NCBI RefSeq assembly: GCF_016772415.1
Contig: NZ_JAGSGD010000001.1
Span: forward strand, 1,116,001-1,180,000
DNA: 64,000 nt
Reading direction: 5' to 3'
Source: Phenylobacterium glaciei
Lineage (GTDB): Bacteria > Pseudomonadota > Alphaproteobacteria > Caulobacterales > Caulobacteraceae
Shown: in pieces, positions 46,950 through 59,521 of the stretch
Layout of the letters: each line of letters starts with the position of its first letter
Position numbering within the stretch: position 1 is the stretch's first letter
Notes under the pieces: model-generated
Databases searched by the model: none
What the model was told of the DNA's origin: nothing
What the model saw: only the letters and a program-made list of their open reading frames with translations
Made by a program: the position numbers and the translations under genes

Positions 46950-48557
46950 TTGGGGTGGTCAGGTGCAGCAGCGTGGCGCTCGGCGGACTGGCCTGTCCGT
47001 ATCGCCATGCTCATCGCCGCGGGCATGTTCCTGTCGCTTCCAGTCTTCGCCTGGCCCCAGGACGAAGCGACTCCGGAGGCGGCCTGCGGAAAGCCCGACA
47101 GTGGCTGCTTCCAGCTCAATGCCGTCAGCCTCGAAGGCCTCACCGTCTACAAACCCGGCGATCTCGCCCCGCTGTACCAGGCCTATCTCACCCGCGAGGT
47201 CAGCACCGCCGACCTGGTGACCATAGCGACCGCTATCACCGACAAGTACCGCGCGGATGGCTATTTCCTGTCCCGCGCCGTGGTTCCGTCTCAGGCGCCT
47301 GGGACCGGGGTCGCGCGGATCCGGATCTATGAGGGCTATATCAGCGCCGTGGACCTGACGGGCATCGGCGCCCCGGCCGCGTCGCCCTATCTCAAGGGGC
47401 TTGCCGAACTCCGCCCCCTGCGGCTGGCGGAGCTTGAGCGCCGGCTGAGCCTGGCCGGCGACGAGCCTGGCGTTCAGATCAAGACCTCGCTGGAGCCGGT
47501 GCTGGACGATCCCGCCCGCCACCGGCTGGTGGCGGTGGCCAGTCTCAAACCCCTCGCCGTCTCCGCCTATGTCGACAACCGCGGCCCCAAGACTAGCGGG
47601 CCTTGGCAGGCCTATGGCCGCGCGGCGAAGAACTCCGTGATCCGTCCCGGCGACCAACTCGCCCTGGCGGTTCTCAGCGTGCCCAACGATCCGCGCGCTT
47701 ACACCTATGGCGAGGTGAGCTATTCTACCCCGCTCGGCGGCGGGTCGCGCCTGCGCGGCTCCATCGGCGTCGCCAAGGCCCGGGACGGGGCAAACCCGAT
47801 ATCCAACGATGTGGGCAGCGACAGCCTCGCCGCCAGCGTCAGCTACCTGAAGCCCTTGAAGCGCGACCGCCGGGTCAACGCCTGGACCCAGGCCACCCTG
47901 CAGGCGCGGCACATCGAGCAGGACTGGACCGACACCGGCGGCTATGCCGACAACGTCGTGGTGCTGCGCGGCGCGCTCAACGCCGACGTCAGCGCGCCGG
48001 GGCGCTCCAGCAACGTCTTCGCCCAGGTCTCGGCCGGCCAGCGCGGCAAGCCCGGCAGCCAGCCCGGGGAGGGGCTCTCGCGCGCCGACGCGTCGCGCCA
48101 GTTCGTGAAGCTCAATGTCCACGGCGCGCACTATCGCGACCTCGGCCCCTGGGCAGGCCTGTTCCTGAGCGCCGACGGCCAGTGGTCTCCGAACCGCCTG
48201 CTGTCGTCGGAGGAGTTCGTGGTCGGCGGCGCGCCGTACGGACGGGGCTATAACTATGCCGAGATCGGCGGCGACCAGGGGGTGGCCGGGTCGGCTGAGC
48301 TGCGCGCCGGCTTCAGCCCCAAGCGCGGCCCCTTCAGCTTCCTGCAGGGCTACGGCTTCTTCGATGTGGGCAAGGTGTGGAATCTGAAGCGTTCGGGCGG
48401 TGACGCGGACCTCGCCTCCACCGGCGCCGGTGTCCGCGCCCGGGTGGGCGATCGCGCCACCTTCACGGTCGAGGCCGCCCGCCCCCTGACCCGCACCCCC
48501 TATGACCGCCGCAAGAAGACCTGGCGTCCGTTCTTCTCGCTTTCGACGCGGTTCTAG
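46950..48557 (+). CDS. Two-partner secretion transporter TpsB (ShlB/FhaC/HecB family)
   Basis: 535 residues from TTG 46950; ATG 47007 is an alternative start that leaves a short signal MLIAAGMFLSLPVFAWPQ. POTRA domain at about 52-130 (FQLNAVSLEGLTVYKPGDLAPLYQ, ITDKYRADGYFLSRAVV), second POTRA-like segment, then a 16-strand-type barrel with the family loop-6 motif GGAPYGRGYNYAEIGGDQG (RGY and GDxG) and a final Phe (LSTRF). Such proteins export one large beta-helical TpsA partner. No TpsA with a TPS domain is in the window. It is divergent from the FecR-like gene and has its own terminator. Confidence 0.9.
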   Translation: MGWSGAAAWRSADWPVRIAMLIAAGMFLSLPVFAWPQDEATPEAACGKPDSGCFQLNAVSLEGLTVYKPGDLAPLYQAYLTREVSTADLVTIATAITDKYRADGYFLSRAVVPSQAPGTGVARIRIYEGYISAVDLTGIGAPAASPYLKGLAELRPLRLAELERRLSLAGDEPGVQIKTSLEPVLDDPARHRLVAVASLKPLAVSAYVDNRGPKTSGPWQAYGRAAKNSVIRPGDQLALAVLSVPNDPRAYTYGEVSYSTPLGGGSRLRGSIGVAKARDGANPISNDVGSDSLAASVSYLKPLKRDRRVNAWTQATLQARHIEQDWTDTGGYADNVVVLRGALNADVSAPGRSSNVFAQVSAGQRGKPGSQPGEGLSRADASRQFVKLNVHGAHYRDLGPWAGLFLSADGQWSPNRLLSSEEFVVGGAPYGRGYNYAEIGGDQGVAGSAELRAGFSPKRGPFSFLQGYGFFDVGKVWNLKRSGGDADLASTGAGVRARVGDRATFTVEAARPLTRTPYDRRKKTWRPFFSLSTRF

Positions 48558-48566
48558 GCAGGCAGC

Positions 48567-48598
48567 AAAACGCCCCGCGGCGAAGCCACGGGGCGTTT
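48567..48598. terminator. Bidirectional terminator between TpsB and helicase genes
   Basis: Perfect 10-bp arms AAACGCCCCG and CGGGGCGTTT with an 11-base loop, placed 10 bases after the TpsB stop and 29 before the convergent helicase stop. A/T runs on both flanks fit use from either side. Confidence 0.82.
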
Positions 48599-48627
48599 CG
48601 TAATCTCAGATCAGGTCAGCCCGCCCC

Positions 48628-50115
48628 CTAGTCGATGGGGCTCCAGCGCTTGGCCGGGGCCGCGGCGCCAGCTTCGCGCTTGGGGCCTTTGAAGGCCGCC
48701 TGGCTGATGGGGGTGGTGGAGGCCCGCTCGCCGCCGGTGCGGGCGCCGTGGGGGTGGCGATCGCCGCCGCCGCCGCCATTGCCGCCGCCGTGACCCTTGG
48801 CGGGACGGTTGCGCTGGGCGCGCAGGCCGCCCGGCAGGTCGCTGCGGTTCTGCGGCTTGCGGGTGCCGCCGGCGCCGTTGCGGTCGCCGCCGTGGTTCTT
48901 GCGGCCGGCCTCGGCCCGCTCGGCGGCCACTTCCGGCATGGCTTGCGTCATGACCATCAGGGCGCGATCGCCGCGGCGTTCCTCGGTGGGGATGTTCTGG
49001 CGCGTCACCTTCTGGATGTCGCGCAGCAGGTTGCGTTCGTCGTCGGCGCAGAAGGCCACGGCCGAACCGCCGGCCCCGGCGCGGGCCGTACGGCCGATCC
49101 GGTGGACGTAGCTCTCCGGCACGTTGGGCAGTTCGTACTGCACGACGTGGGTCACGGCGTCGACGTCGATGCCGCGGGCGGCGATGTCGGTGGCCACCAG
49201 GGCGCGGACGTCACCGGCCTTGAAGGCGGCGAGCGCGCGTTCCCGCTGGCCCTGGCTCTTGTCGCCGTGGATGGCCGCGGCTTCGACGCCAGCGGCTTCC
49301 AGGGACTTGGCCACCCGGTCGGCGCCGCGCTTGGTGCGGGTGAAGACGATGACGCGCTTGAAGTTCTTTTCGGCGAACAGTTCGCAGAGCAGGGCGCGCT
49401 TGCGGGCCGTCTCTACGAAGATCACCTTCTGGTCGACCCGTTCCACGGTGGTGGCCTGCGGGGTGACCGAGACCTTCAGGGGGTTGGGGTTGAGCAGTTC
49501 GCCGGCCAGCTTGCCGATCTCGGTGGGCATGGTGGCGGAGAAGAACAGGTTCTGCCGTTCCTTGGGCAGGTACTTCACGATGCGGCGGATGGGCAGGATG
49601 AAGCCCATGTCCAGCATCTGGTCGGCTTCATCGAGAACGAAGATCTCGACGCCGCCCAGGGTGATGGTCTTTTCGCCCAAGTGGTCGATCAGGCGGCCGG
49701 GGGTGGCCACCAGCACGTCGACGCCGCCGGCGAGCGCACGCATCTGGCCGCCGTACTTCACGCCGCCGAACACGACGGCGACGGAGACGCCCAGGTGCTT
49801 GCCGTAGGTCTTGAAGCTCTCGCCGATCTGGGTGGCGAGTTCGCGGGTGGGGGAGAGCACCAGGACGCGGCAGCCGCGGCGCGGCGCCGGCTTACGGTCG
49901 GCGGCCAGGCGATGCAGGATCGGCAGGGCGAAGGCGGCGGTCTTGCCGGTGCCGGTCTGGGCGATGCCCAGCAGGTCCTTGCCGGTCATGACGCCGGGAA
50001 TGGCCTGGGTCTGGATGGGGGTGGGGGTGACGTAGCCTTCGTCGGCCAGGGCCTTCAGCAAGGGTTGAGCGAGGCCGAAGTCGGTGAACTTGGTCAAAAC
50101 GTGTGTATCTTTCAC
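48628..50115 (-). CDS. DEAD-box ATP-dependent RNA helicase (RhlE-like)
   Basis: 495 residues from GTG 50115. Q motif FGLAQPLL...PTPIQTQAIP, Walker A AQTGTGKT, PTRELATQIG, TPGRLIDHL, VLDEADQMLDMGF (DEAD), FFSATMP (SAT), then TDIAARGIDVD and HRIGRTARAG. The last 110 residues are a basic Gly/Asn/Arg-rich tail (RNRPAKGHGGGNGGGGGDRHPHG), typical of RhlE-type helicases that act in ribosome assembly and RNA decay. The open frame extends to 50271, but the family starts near here; TTG 50097 is another possible start. No operon partner is evident. Confidence 0.93.
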   Translation of the reverse strand: MKDTHVLTKFTDFGLAQPLLKALADEGYVTPTPIQTQAIPGVMTGKDLLGIAQTGTGKTAAFALPILHRLAADRKPAPRRGCRVLVLSPTRELATQIGESFKTYGKHLGVSVAVVFGGVKYGGQMRALAGGVDVLVATPGRLIDHLGEKTITLGGVEIFVLDEADQMLDMGFILPIRRIVKYLPKERQNLFFSATMPTEIGKLAGELLNPNPLKVSVTPQATTVERVDQKVIFVETARKRALLCELFAEKNFKRVIVFTRTKRGADRVAKSLEAAGVEAAAIHGDKSQGQRERALAAFKAGDVRALVATDIAARGIDVDAVTHVVQYELPNVPESYVHRIGRTARAGAGGSAVAFCADDERNLLRDIQKVTRQNIPTEERRGDRALMVMTQAMPEVAAERAEAGRKNHGGDRNGAGGTRKPQNRSDLPGGLRAQRNRPAKGHGGGNGGGGGDRHPHGARTGGERASTTPISQAAFKGPKREAGAAAPAKRWSPID

Positions 50116-50405
50116 ATATGCGCCGAATGCGGCCGCTCGCCGGGGGCGAGGGTCGCGAAGACGCGGGTGATTTGTGGAAAGCCCCCGCGTGGCGGGGCGA
50201 TCTATGCGATCTCTTTCGGCGCTCGACAGGCTGGGACCTTCGTCGATCCCATCACGCGGCTGGAGCGCCATAGCGCCGCGAATTGCTGCAGCGCGGGGCT
50301 TATATGGGCCGCGAAGGCTCGGAAGTCAACCGAATACGGCTCAGCTCCTTCGCAGGTGCGGCGCCGGGAGCGCTCTCTCCCCTCCCAAAAGTGGGAGAGG
50401 AGGGA
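50116..50405. other. Intergenic region between beta-galactosidase stop and helicase start, with hairpin
   Basis: No gene is seen. It must hold the helicase promoter and 5' leader. At its right end, arms around CTCCCA-AAAG-TGGGAG extend with one mismatch over about 50375-50404, right after the lacZ stop, and may help end the lacZ operon transcript. The same GGGAG-type hairpin theme recurs at 60296-60320. Confidence 0.45.
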
Positions 50406-54612
<4,207 letters not shown>

Positions 54613-54616
<4 letters not shown>

Positions 54617-55851
54617 GAATGCACCTCCTGCAGGATGGCGTCGGCCATCAGGGTCTGGGTCTTGGCCTGGCAGGCCGGCGCGGTCTCAGAGAAAAGTTGC
54701 ACCATGCCCACGAAGATCAGGTCGTTGGTAGGATCAACCCAGAACCAGGTCCCCGCCGCCCCGTCCCAGTGATAGGTGCCTAGCCCCGCAGGCACCCCGG
54801 CCTTCTCCGGATCGGTGAACACCACACCGTTGTAGCCGAAGCCGAAGCCCGGCCGGATCTGCTGCAGGCCGATGCCGTAGCGCGCCTCCAGCATCTCGTC
54901 GGAGAGCTGGTTGGTCATCATCTGCTTCACTGCCGCCTGGCTGACGATCCGCTTGCCCGCGAACTCGCCGCCATTGGCCAGCATCTGGGCGAAGCGGGCA
55001 TAGTCGCCGGCCGTTGACACCAGGCCGCCGCCGCCGGACGCGAGGGCCGGCGGCGCGTCGTAGTCGCGCAGCAGCGGGTTGCCCTCCAGGGCCACCAGGC
55101 CCCGGCTCTTGCTGGTGCGGTAGAGGGTGGCCAGGCGCCCCTTCTTCTCCGGCGGGGTGTGGAAGGCGGTGTCCACCATGCCCAGCGGGCCGAAGATCTT
55201 TTCCTGCATGAAGGCCGGCAGGGTCTGGCCCGACAGCGTCTCGATGATCGCCCCCTGGACGTCCATGGCCAGGGAATAGACCCACTTGGTTCCGGGCTGA
55301 TATGCCAGGGGCAGCTTGCCCAGCTTGGCGCCCATCTCGGCCAGGTCGGCCGAGCGCCAGACGTCGGCGGCCTCGTACAGTTTCTCCAGCCCGCCCATCG
55401 GTTCGCGGCCGTAGGTCAGGCCCGCCGTATGGGTCAGCAGTTCGCGCAGGGTCGGGGGGTGATCGGCGGGGATCAGGATCGGCTTTCCGTCCTCGTCCAG
55501 GCCGCCGAACACCTTGGCGCCCGAGAAGGCCGGCAGGTGTTTCTCGATGGGGTCATCCGGCGACCACAGGCCCTGGTCATGAAGGATCATCATGGCGACC
55601 GCTGTCACCGGCTTGGTCATGGAGAAGATGCGGAACATCGTGTCGGCCGCCATCGGCTCGCCCCTGGCGATGTCCTTCATTCCTATGCTGCTGCGATGCG
55701 CCAGCTTGCCGTGCCGCGCGGTCAGGGTGACGTAGCCGGCGGCCACCCCCTTATCCACCAGCCCCTGCAGATAGGCGTCGATGGCCGCGAGGCCAGCGCT
55801 GGAGAGGCTGGCCTCTGCGGGGGTCGATGGGGTCAGGTCGCGGTTGGGCAT
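54613..55851 (-). CDS. Serine hydrolase of the beta-lactamase/class C (EstB) family
   Basis: 412 residues. SxxK motif in FRIFSMTKPVTAVAM (Ser about 76), YSL in place of the YxN motif (TKWVYSLAMDV), and the third motif region GTYHWDGAAGTWFWVDP (HxG-like). No signal peptide, so it is probably a cytoplasmic esterase or transesterase rather than a periplasmic beta-lactamase. In this operon it might open esters or lactones of the substrate. The ATG overlaps the isomerase stop by one base, its stop overlaps the next gene by four. Confidence 0.88.
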
Positions 55852-56462
55852 CAGGCGGTCTCCTGGGCGGCCAGGACCGCATCGCGGATCAGGGGCAGGC
55901 GGTCGTTGCCGAAGTACATGTCAGTGCGGTTCACGAAGATGGTCGGCGAGCCGAAGCCGCCGCGGGCGACCACCTCCTCGGTGTTAAGGCGCAACTGGTC
56001 CTTCACCGCCGGCTCGGCGATCCCGGCCAGCAGGGCGGCCGGGTCGACCCCGACGCTCTCGCACACCGCCGCCAGCACCGCGTCCTGGGAGATGTCCAGG
56101 TTGTCGGTCCAATAGGCCCTGAACACCGCGTCGGCGAAGGCGAGGAGTTTGCCCTGCGGCGCCAGCCAGATACAGCCGCGCATGGCCTTGACGCTGTTCA
56201 CCGGGAAGACCTTGGGCGGAAATGTGATGGCGATCCCCGAGTGGCGCGCCCAGTCCTCCAGATCTTTCTTCATGTATCGGGCCTTGGCGGGCACCGGCGT
56301 CGCCCTTTGCTCATAGACCGAGGGGTTCACGGTGTTGAAGATGCCGCCCACCAGGATCGGCCGCCATTCGATCTCCACCCCCAGCTCAGCGGCCATCGGC
56401 TGCAGGTTGTGGAAGGCCAGATAGGTCCAGGGGCTGGAGCAGTCGAAGAAGCACTCGATCAT
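55851..56462 (-). CDS. 2-hydroxychromene-2-carboxylate isomerase-like (DsbA/kappa-GST fold) protein
   Basis: 203 residues. The first strand and turn FFDCSSPWTYLAFHNL carry the catalytic Ser in DxSSPW typical of kappa-GST/HCCA isomerases; GGIFNTVNPS, FPVNSVKAMRG and GGFGSPTIFVNRTDMYFGNDRL (cis-Pro loop) follow. In naphthalene degradation such enzymes isomerise hydroxychromene carboxylate using glutathione. Neighbouring GST gene fits a glutathione-dependent route. The gene overlaps both neighbours. Confidence 0.9.
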   Translation of the reverse strand: MIECFFDCSSPWTYLAFHNLQPMAAELGVEIEWRPILVGGIFNTVNPSVYEQRATPVPAKARYMKKDLEDWARHSGIAITFPPKVFPVNSVKAMRGCIWLAPQGKLLAFADAVFRAYWTDNLDISQDAVLAAVCESVGVDPAALLAGIAEPAVKDQLRLNTEEVVARGGFGSPTIFVNRTDMYFGNDRLPLIRDAVLAAQETA

Positions 56463-57148
56463 TTTGCGGCGATCCCAAAGAGGTTCTGCTTGGTCTGCGC
56501 GTCCATCTCGCCCGGCCGCGCCATCCGCCCGACGGCGGTGCCCGCCACCACGCCGGGCCGGGCCCGCACCGCGGCGAACCAGCGCTTGAGGTTGGGATAG
56601 TCGTCCAGGGTGAAGCCCTGGGCCTTGTGGGTGATCAGCCAGGGGAAGCAGGCCATGTCGGCGATGGAATAGTCGTCGCCCGCCACATAGGCGCCGGTCC
56701 GCGCCAACTGGCCATCCAGCACGCCGTACAGCCGGGCGGCCTCGCGCTCATAGCGGTCGATGGCGTAGGCGATCTTCTCCGGGGCGTAGAGCTTGAAGTG
56801 GCCGTTCTGGCCCAGCATCGGCCCCAGGCCCCCCACCTGCCACATCAGCCACTGCATCACCGCTGAGCGCCCCCGCACATCGGCGGGCAGGAAGCGCCCG
56901 GTCTTCTCGGCCAGATAGACCAGGATCGCCCCGGTCTCGAAGATCGGGATCGGGGCTCCGCCGTCCTCCGGGTCCTGATCGACGATCGCCGGGATGCGGT
57001 TATTGGGGCTGAGCTTCAGAAAGTCCGGTGCGAACTGCTCGCCGCGCCCCAGGTTCACCGGGTGGACCGTGTAAGGCAGCCCACACTCCTCCAGCATGAT
57101 GCTGATCTTCCAGCCGTTGGGCGTGGCGGCATAGTAGAGGTCGATCAC
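56459..57148 (-). CDS. Glutathione S-transferase, YfcG/Nu-like
   Basis: 229 residues. The thioredoxin-fold start MIDLYYAATPNGWKISIMLEE with the Asn-Gly-Trp-Lys site, NRIPAIVDQD (cis-Pro), and FETGAILVYLAEKTG bind glutathione. The C-terminal helical domain has YSIADMACFPWL with N-cap Ser/Asp. This looks like the YfcG (Nu) class, known for disulfide-bond reductase activity. It is the first gene of the five-gene run. The promoter must lie in the 130-base gap to divergent mutT. Confidence 0.92.
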   Translation of the reverse strand: MIDLYYAATPNGWKISIMLEECGLPYTVHPVNLGRGEQFAPDFLKLSPNNRIPAIVDQDPEDGGAPIPIFETGAILVYLAEKTGRFLPADVRGRSAVMQWLMWQVGGLGPMLGQNGHFKLYAPEKIAYAIDRYEREAARLYGVLDGQLARTGAYVAGDDYSIADMACFPWLITHKAQGFTLDDYPNLKRWFAAVRARPGVVAGTAVGRMARPGEMDAQTKQNLFGIAAK

Positions 57149-57278
57149 CGGCGTCTCCCGGGCCTCTGGAGGGCCTTGGTTCCTAGACTACCCGGCTGAT
57201 CGCGCGACGCCACCGTCACCGCGCGTCAATCGGCCTCCAGCTGTTGCATTTCTCGCCAAGCCCCGCGATGCAGGCGTC

Positions 57279-57689
57279 ATGGCCGATCCCAAACCCATGG
57301 TGCTTGTCGCCGCCGCCGCCCTGATCGATAGCGACGGTCGCGTGCTGATCGCCCAGCGGCCGGAGGGCAAGCAGTTGGCCGGCCTCTGGGAATTTCCGGG
57401 CGGCAAGCTGGAGCCGGGCGAGACCCCGGAGCAATGCCTGATCCGCGAGCTGGAGGAGGAGTTGGGCATCGTCATCACCCAGGCCTGCCTGGCGCCCTTC
57501 GTCTTCGCCAGTCATAGCTATGAAACCTTCCACCTGATGATGCCGCTCTATCTGTGCCGCCGGTGGGAGGGCGTGATCACCGCCAAGGAACATGCGGCGC
57601 TGGCCTGGGTGAAGCCGTCCAAGCTTGGCGACTATCCTATGCCGCCGGCTGACGCGCCGCTGGTGGCCTGGCTGCGCGATCTCATCTGA
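57279..57689 (+). CDS. mutT: MutT-type Nudix hydrolase (8-oxo-dGTP diphosphatase)
   Basis: 136 residues. Nudix box complete in GGKLEPGETPEQCLIRELEEELGI (G-x5-E-x7-REUxEExGU), preceded by ALIDSDGRVLIAQRPEGKQLAGLWEFP, the MutT-specific substrate region. It removes mutagenic 8-oxo-dGTP from the nucleotide pool. The start ATG at 57279 fits. In many alphaproteobacteria mutT lies near argJ and secA; here about 14 kb of other genes stands between. Confidence 0.9.
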   Translation: MADPKPMVLVAAAALIDSDGRVLIAQRPEGKQLAGLWEFPGGKLEPGETPEQCLIRELEEELGIVITQACLAPFVFASHSYETFHLMMPLYLCRRWEGVITAKEHAALAWVKPSKLGDYPMPPADAPLVAWLRDLI

Positions 57690-57691
57690 CC

Positions 57692-58555
57692 ATGGGAGCC
57701 GGCGTGGACCCCTGGCTCACTGACTTCATCGCCGCCGAGGGCCTGCCGCCGGACTTCGCCGAGACCGCCTTGGCGATCTGCTCGCCCCTCGCCGAGCGGA
57801 TCTTGTCCCAGGTCGGGGAACCGGGTCTCGTGGTTGGCATCTGCGGCGCCCAGGCCAGCGGCAAGTCCACCCTCACCGCGGTCCTGCGCGCGATGCTGGA
57901 GGACCACGGCCTGGTGGTGGCCGCCCTGTCGCTGGACGACCTCTACCTGACCCATGCGGAGCGCCAGGCGCTGGCGCGCGAGATCCATCCGCTGCTGGCG
58001 ACGCGGGGCGTCCCCGGAACCCACGATGTCGAGCTTGGCCTGGCGGTCCTCGACGGCCTGGCCCGCTCCGACGAGACCCGGCTTCCGGCCTTCGACAAGG
58101 CCGCCGACGACCGCCGGCCAGACGGTGTTCCCGCCTCTGGACCGGTGGACGTGATCCTTTTCGAAGGCTGGTGCGTCGGGGCGGTCCCGCAGGCCGATGT
58201 CGCCGCGCCGATCAACGCCCTGGAGCGCGAGCGCGACGCTGACGGCCGCTGGCGGACCTTCGTCAACGCCGCCCTCGCCGGCCCCTACCAGGCGCTCTTC
58301 GCCCGCATCGGCCTGCTGGTTCTGCTGAAGGCGCCCAGCTTCGAGGTGGTTCTGGCCTGGCGCCAGGAACAGGAGGCCAAGCTCCGCGCCCGCCTGGCCC
58401 GCGAGGGCGGCAACCTCAAGCGCGCCATGACCGACGACCAAGTCGCCGACTTCATCGCCCACTACGAACGCCTGACGCGCCACATCCTGGCTGAGATGCC
58501 GGGGCGGGCCGATGTGTTGGTGACGCTGGATGACGCGCGACGACCGAGGGCCTAG
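57692..58555 (+). CDS. P-loop kinase, D-glycerate 3-kinase-like
   Basis: 287 residues. Walker A GAQASGKSTLTAVLRAM at about 52-68, then LSLDDLYLTHAERQALA, HPLLATRGVPGTHD and FEGWCVGAVPQ, all typical of the plant GLYK/YggC-like kinases that phosphorylate D-glycerate in photorespiration and serine pathways. C-terminal VLAWRQEQEAKLRA fits too. The ATG is 2 bases after the mutT stop, so both are co-transcribed. Its stop lies within a long palindrome (58553-58705). Confidence 0.88.
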   Translation: MGAGVDPWLTDFIAAEGLPPDFAETALAICSPLAERILSQVGEPGLVVGICGAQASGKSTLTAVLRAMLEDHGLVVAALSLDDLYLTHAERQALAREIHPLLATRGVPGTHDVELGLAVLDGLARSDETRLPAFDKAADDRRPDGVPASGPVDVILFEGWCVGAVPQADVAAPINALERERDADGRWRTFVNAALAGPYQALFARIGLLVLLKAPSFEVVLAWRQEQEAKLRARLAREGGNLKRAMTDDQVADFIAHYERLTRHILAEMPGRADVLVTLDDARRPRA

Positions 58556-58705
58556 CCCCCTCCGTCACGCGCTGACGCGCGCGCCACCTCCCCCGATACG
58601 CGCTTCGCGCTGGGGGAGGAATTTGGCGCTTCTATTTCCTCCCCCAGGCCGCAGGCTGGTTCGGGGGAGGTGGATCTGAGCGCAGCGAAGAGACGGAGGG
58701 GGCTA
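58553..58705. repeat. Composite nested palindrome spanning two convergent stop codons
   Basis: Three nested inverted repeats: outer arms TAGCCCCCTCCGTC (58553-58566) and GACGGAGGGGGCTA (58692-58705); middle CCACCTCCCCCGA (58584-58596) and TCGGGGGAGGTGG (58661-58673); inner CTGGGGGAGGAA (58610-58621) and TTCCTCCCCCAG (58636-58647). The outer arms contain the stop codons of both convergent genes. It probably belongs to a dispersed repeat family and may end both transcripts. Confidence 0.75.
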
Positions 58706-59437
58706 GGGCTTGTCCGCCGCTTCGGTCTTCTTCCACGCCTTCACCATTTCCGCCCGCCGCTCGTCCATCACGCGGCGCCACTTGGCCCGCAGCACGGCGG
58801 GGCGTTCGGGATAGCGGTCCTCAAGGAACGCGGCTCCCGTCACCCGGTCGGCGCGAAACGAGCGGAAGTCCTGGCGCATCTCGCACCAGGCCATCAGCAT
58901 CCGGACAGTGTCGTGATAGCCGATGGTCACCGGCCAGATGGTGCGCTCGCTGTCGCGACCCTGCTCGTCCTTGTAGTGGATGGCGATCTTGCGGCCGGCG
59001 TGGATCTGGGCGCGGACCTGGGCCATGTCGATGGCGTCGGGCTGCAGCTTCCAGGACTTGGCGGCGCCCAGCGACGGAGCGTCGATATAGGGGCGCAGGC
59101 GCTCGGGGATCGCGGCGCTGATCTTGGCGATCAGGTCCTGGGCGGCCATGGCCAGGGCCGGGTCGCCGCGGCCAGCCACCCATTGCGCGCCCAGCACCGC
59201 GGCCTCGATCTCGTCGGGCGTCAGCATCAGCGGCGGCAGGTCATAGCCCTGGTCCAGCACATAGCCGATGCCCGCCTCGCCCCGCACCGGCACCCGCTGG
59301 GCCATCAGGTCGGCGACGTCGCGATAGACGGTGCGCTTGGAGGTCTCCAGTTCCTCGGCGAGCGCGTCGGCGGTCACCGGACGCCGGGAGCGACGCAGGA
59401 TTTGGATGATCTGGAACAGGCGGTCGGCGCGTCTCAT
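58703..59437 (-). CDS. HTH/WYL-domain transcriptional regulator (YafY-like)
   Basis: 244 residues from ATG 59437. The N-terminal HTH_11 reads RADRLFQIIQILRRSRRPVTADALAEELETSKRTVYRDVADL; a central segment with GYDLPPLMLTPDEIEAAV; and a WYL domain at about 140-215 with IAIHYKDEQG and ERTIWPVTIGYHDTVRMLMAWCEMRQDFRSFRADRV (the W-Y-L core is here Y/M/A-like). Such regulators bind nucleotides or small ligands. It diverges from a GST gene across a perfect palindrome. The annotated-length frame to 60001 overlaps that GST and is not used. Confidence 0.92.
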   Translation of the reverse strand: MRRADRLFQIIQILRRSRRPVTADALAEELETSKRTVYRDVADLMAQRVPVRGEAGIGYVLDQGYDLPPLMLTPDEIEAAVLGAQWVAGRGDPALAMAAQDLIAKISAAIPERLRPYIDAPSLGAAKSWKLQPDAIDMAQVRAQIHAGRKIAIHYKDEQGRDSERTIWPVTIGYHDTVRMLMAWCEMRQDFRSFRADRVTGAAFLEDRYPERPAVLRAKWRRVMDERRAEMVKAWKKTEAADKP

Positions 59438-59456
59438 TCGTCCAGAAGCTCCACCA

Positions 59457-59480
59457 CTGCTGCCACCATGTTGGCAGCAG
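59457..59480. promoter_or_regulatory. Operator-like palindrome between WYL regulator and GST
   Basis: Perfect 9-bp half-sites CTGCTGCCA (59457-59465) and TGGCAGCAG (59472-59480) with a 6-base spacer in the 84-base divergent gap. Repressor-type position: 20 bases from the WYL start and 41 from the GST start, very likely the binding site of the regulator. Confidence 0.7.
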
Positions 59481-59521
59481 GATGGCAATAGAACCGGGAT
59501 CAACGCAACCGGAGAAACGCC

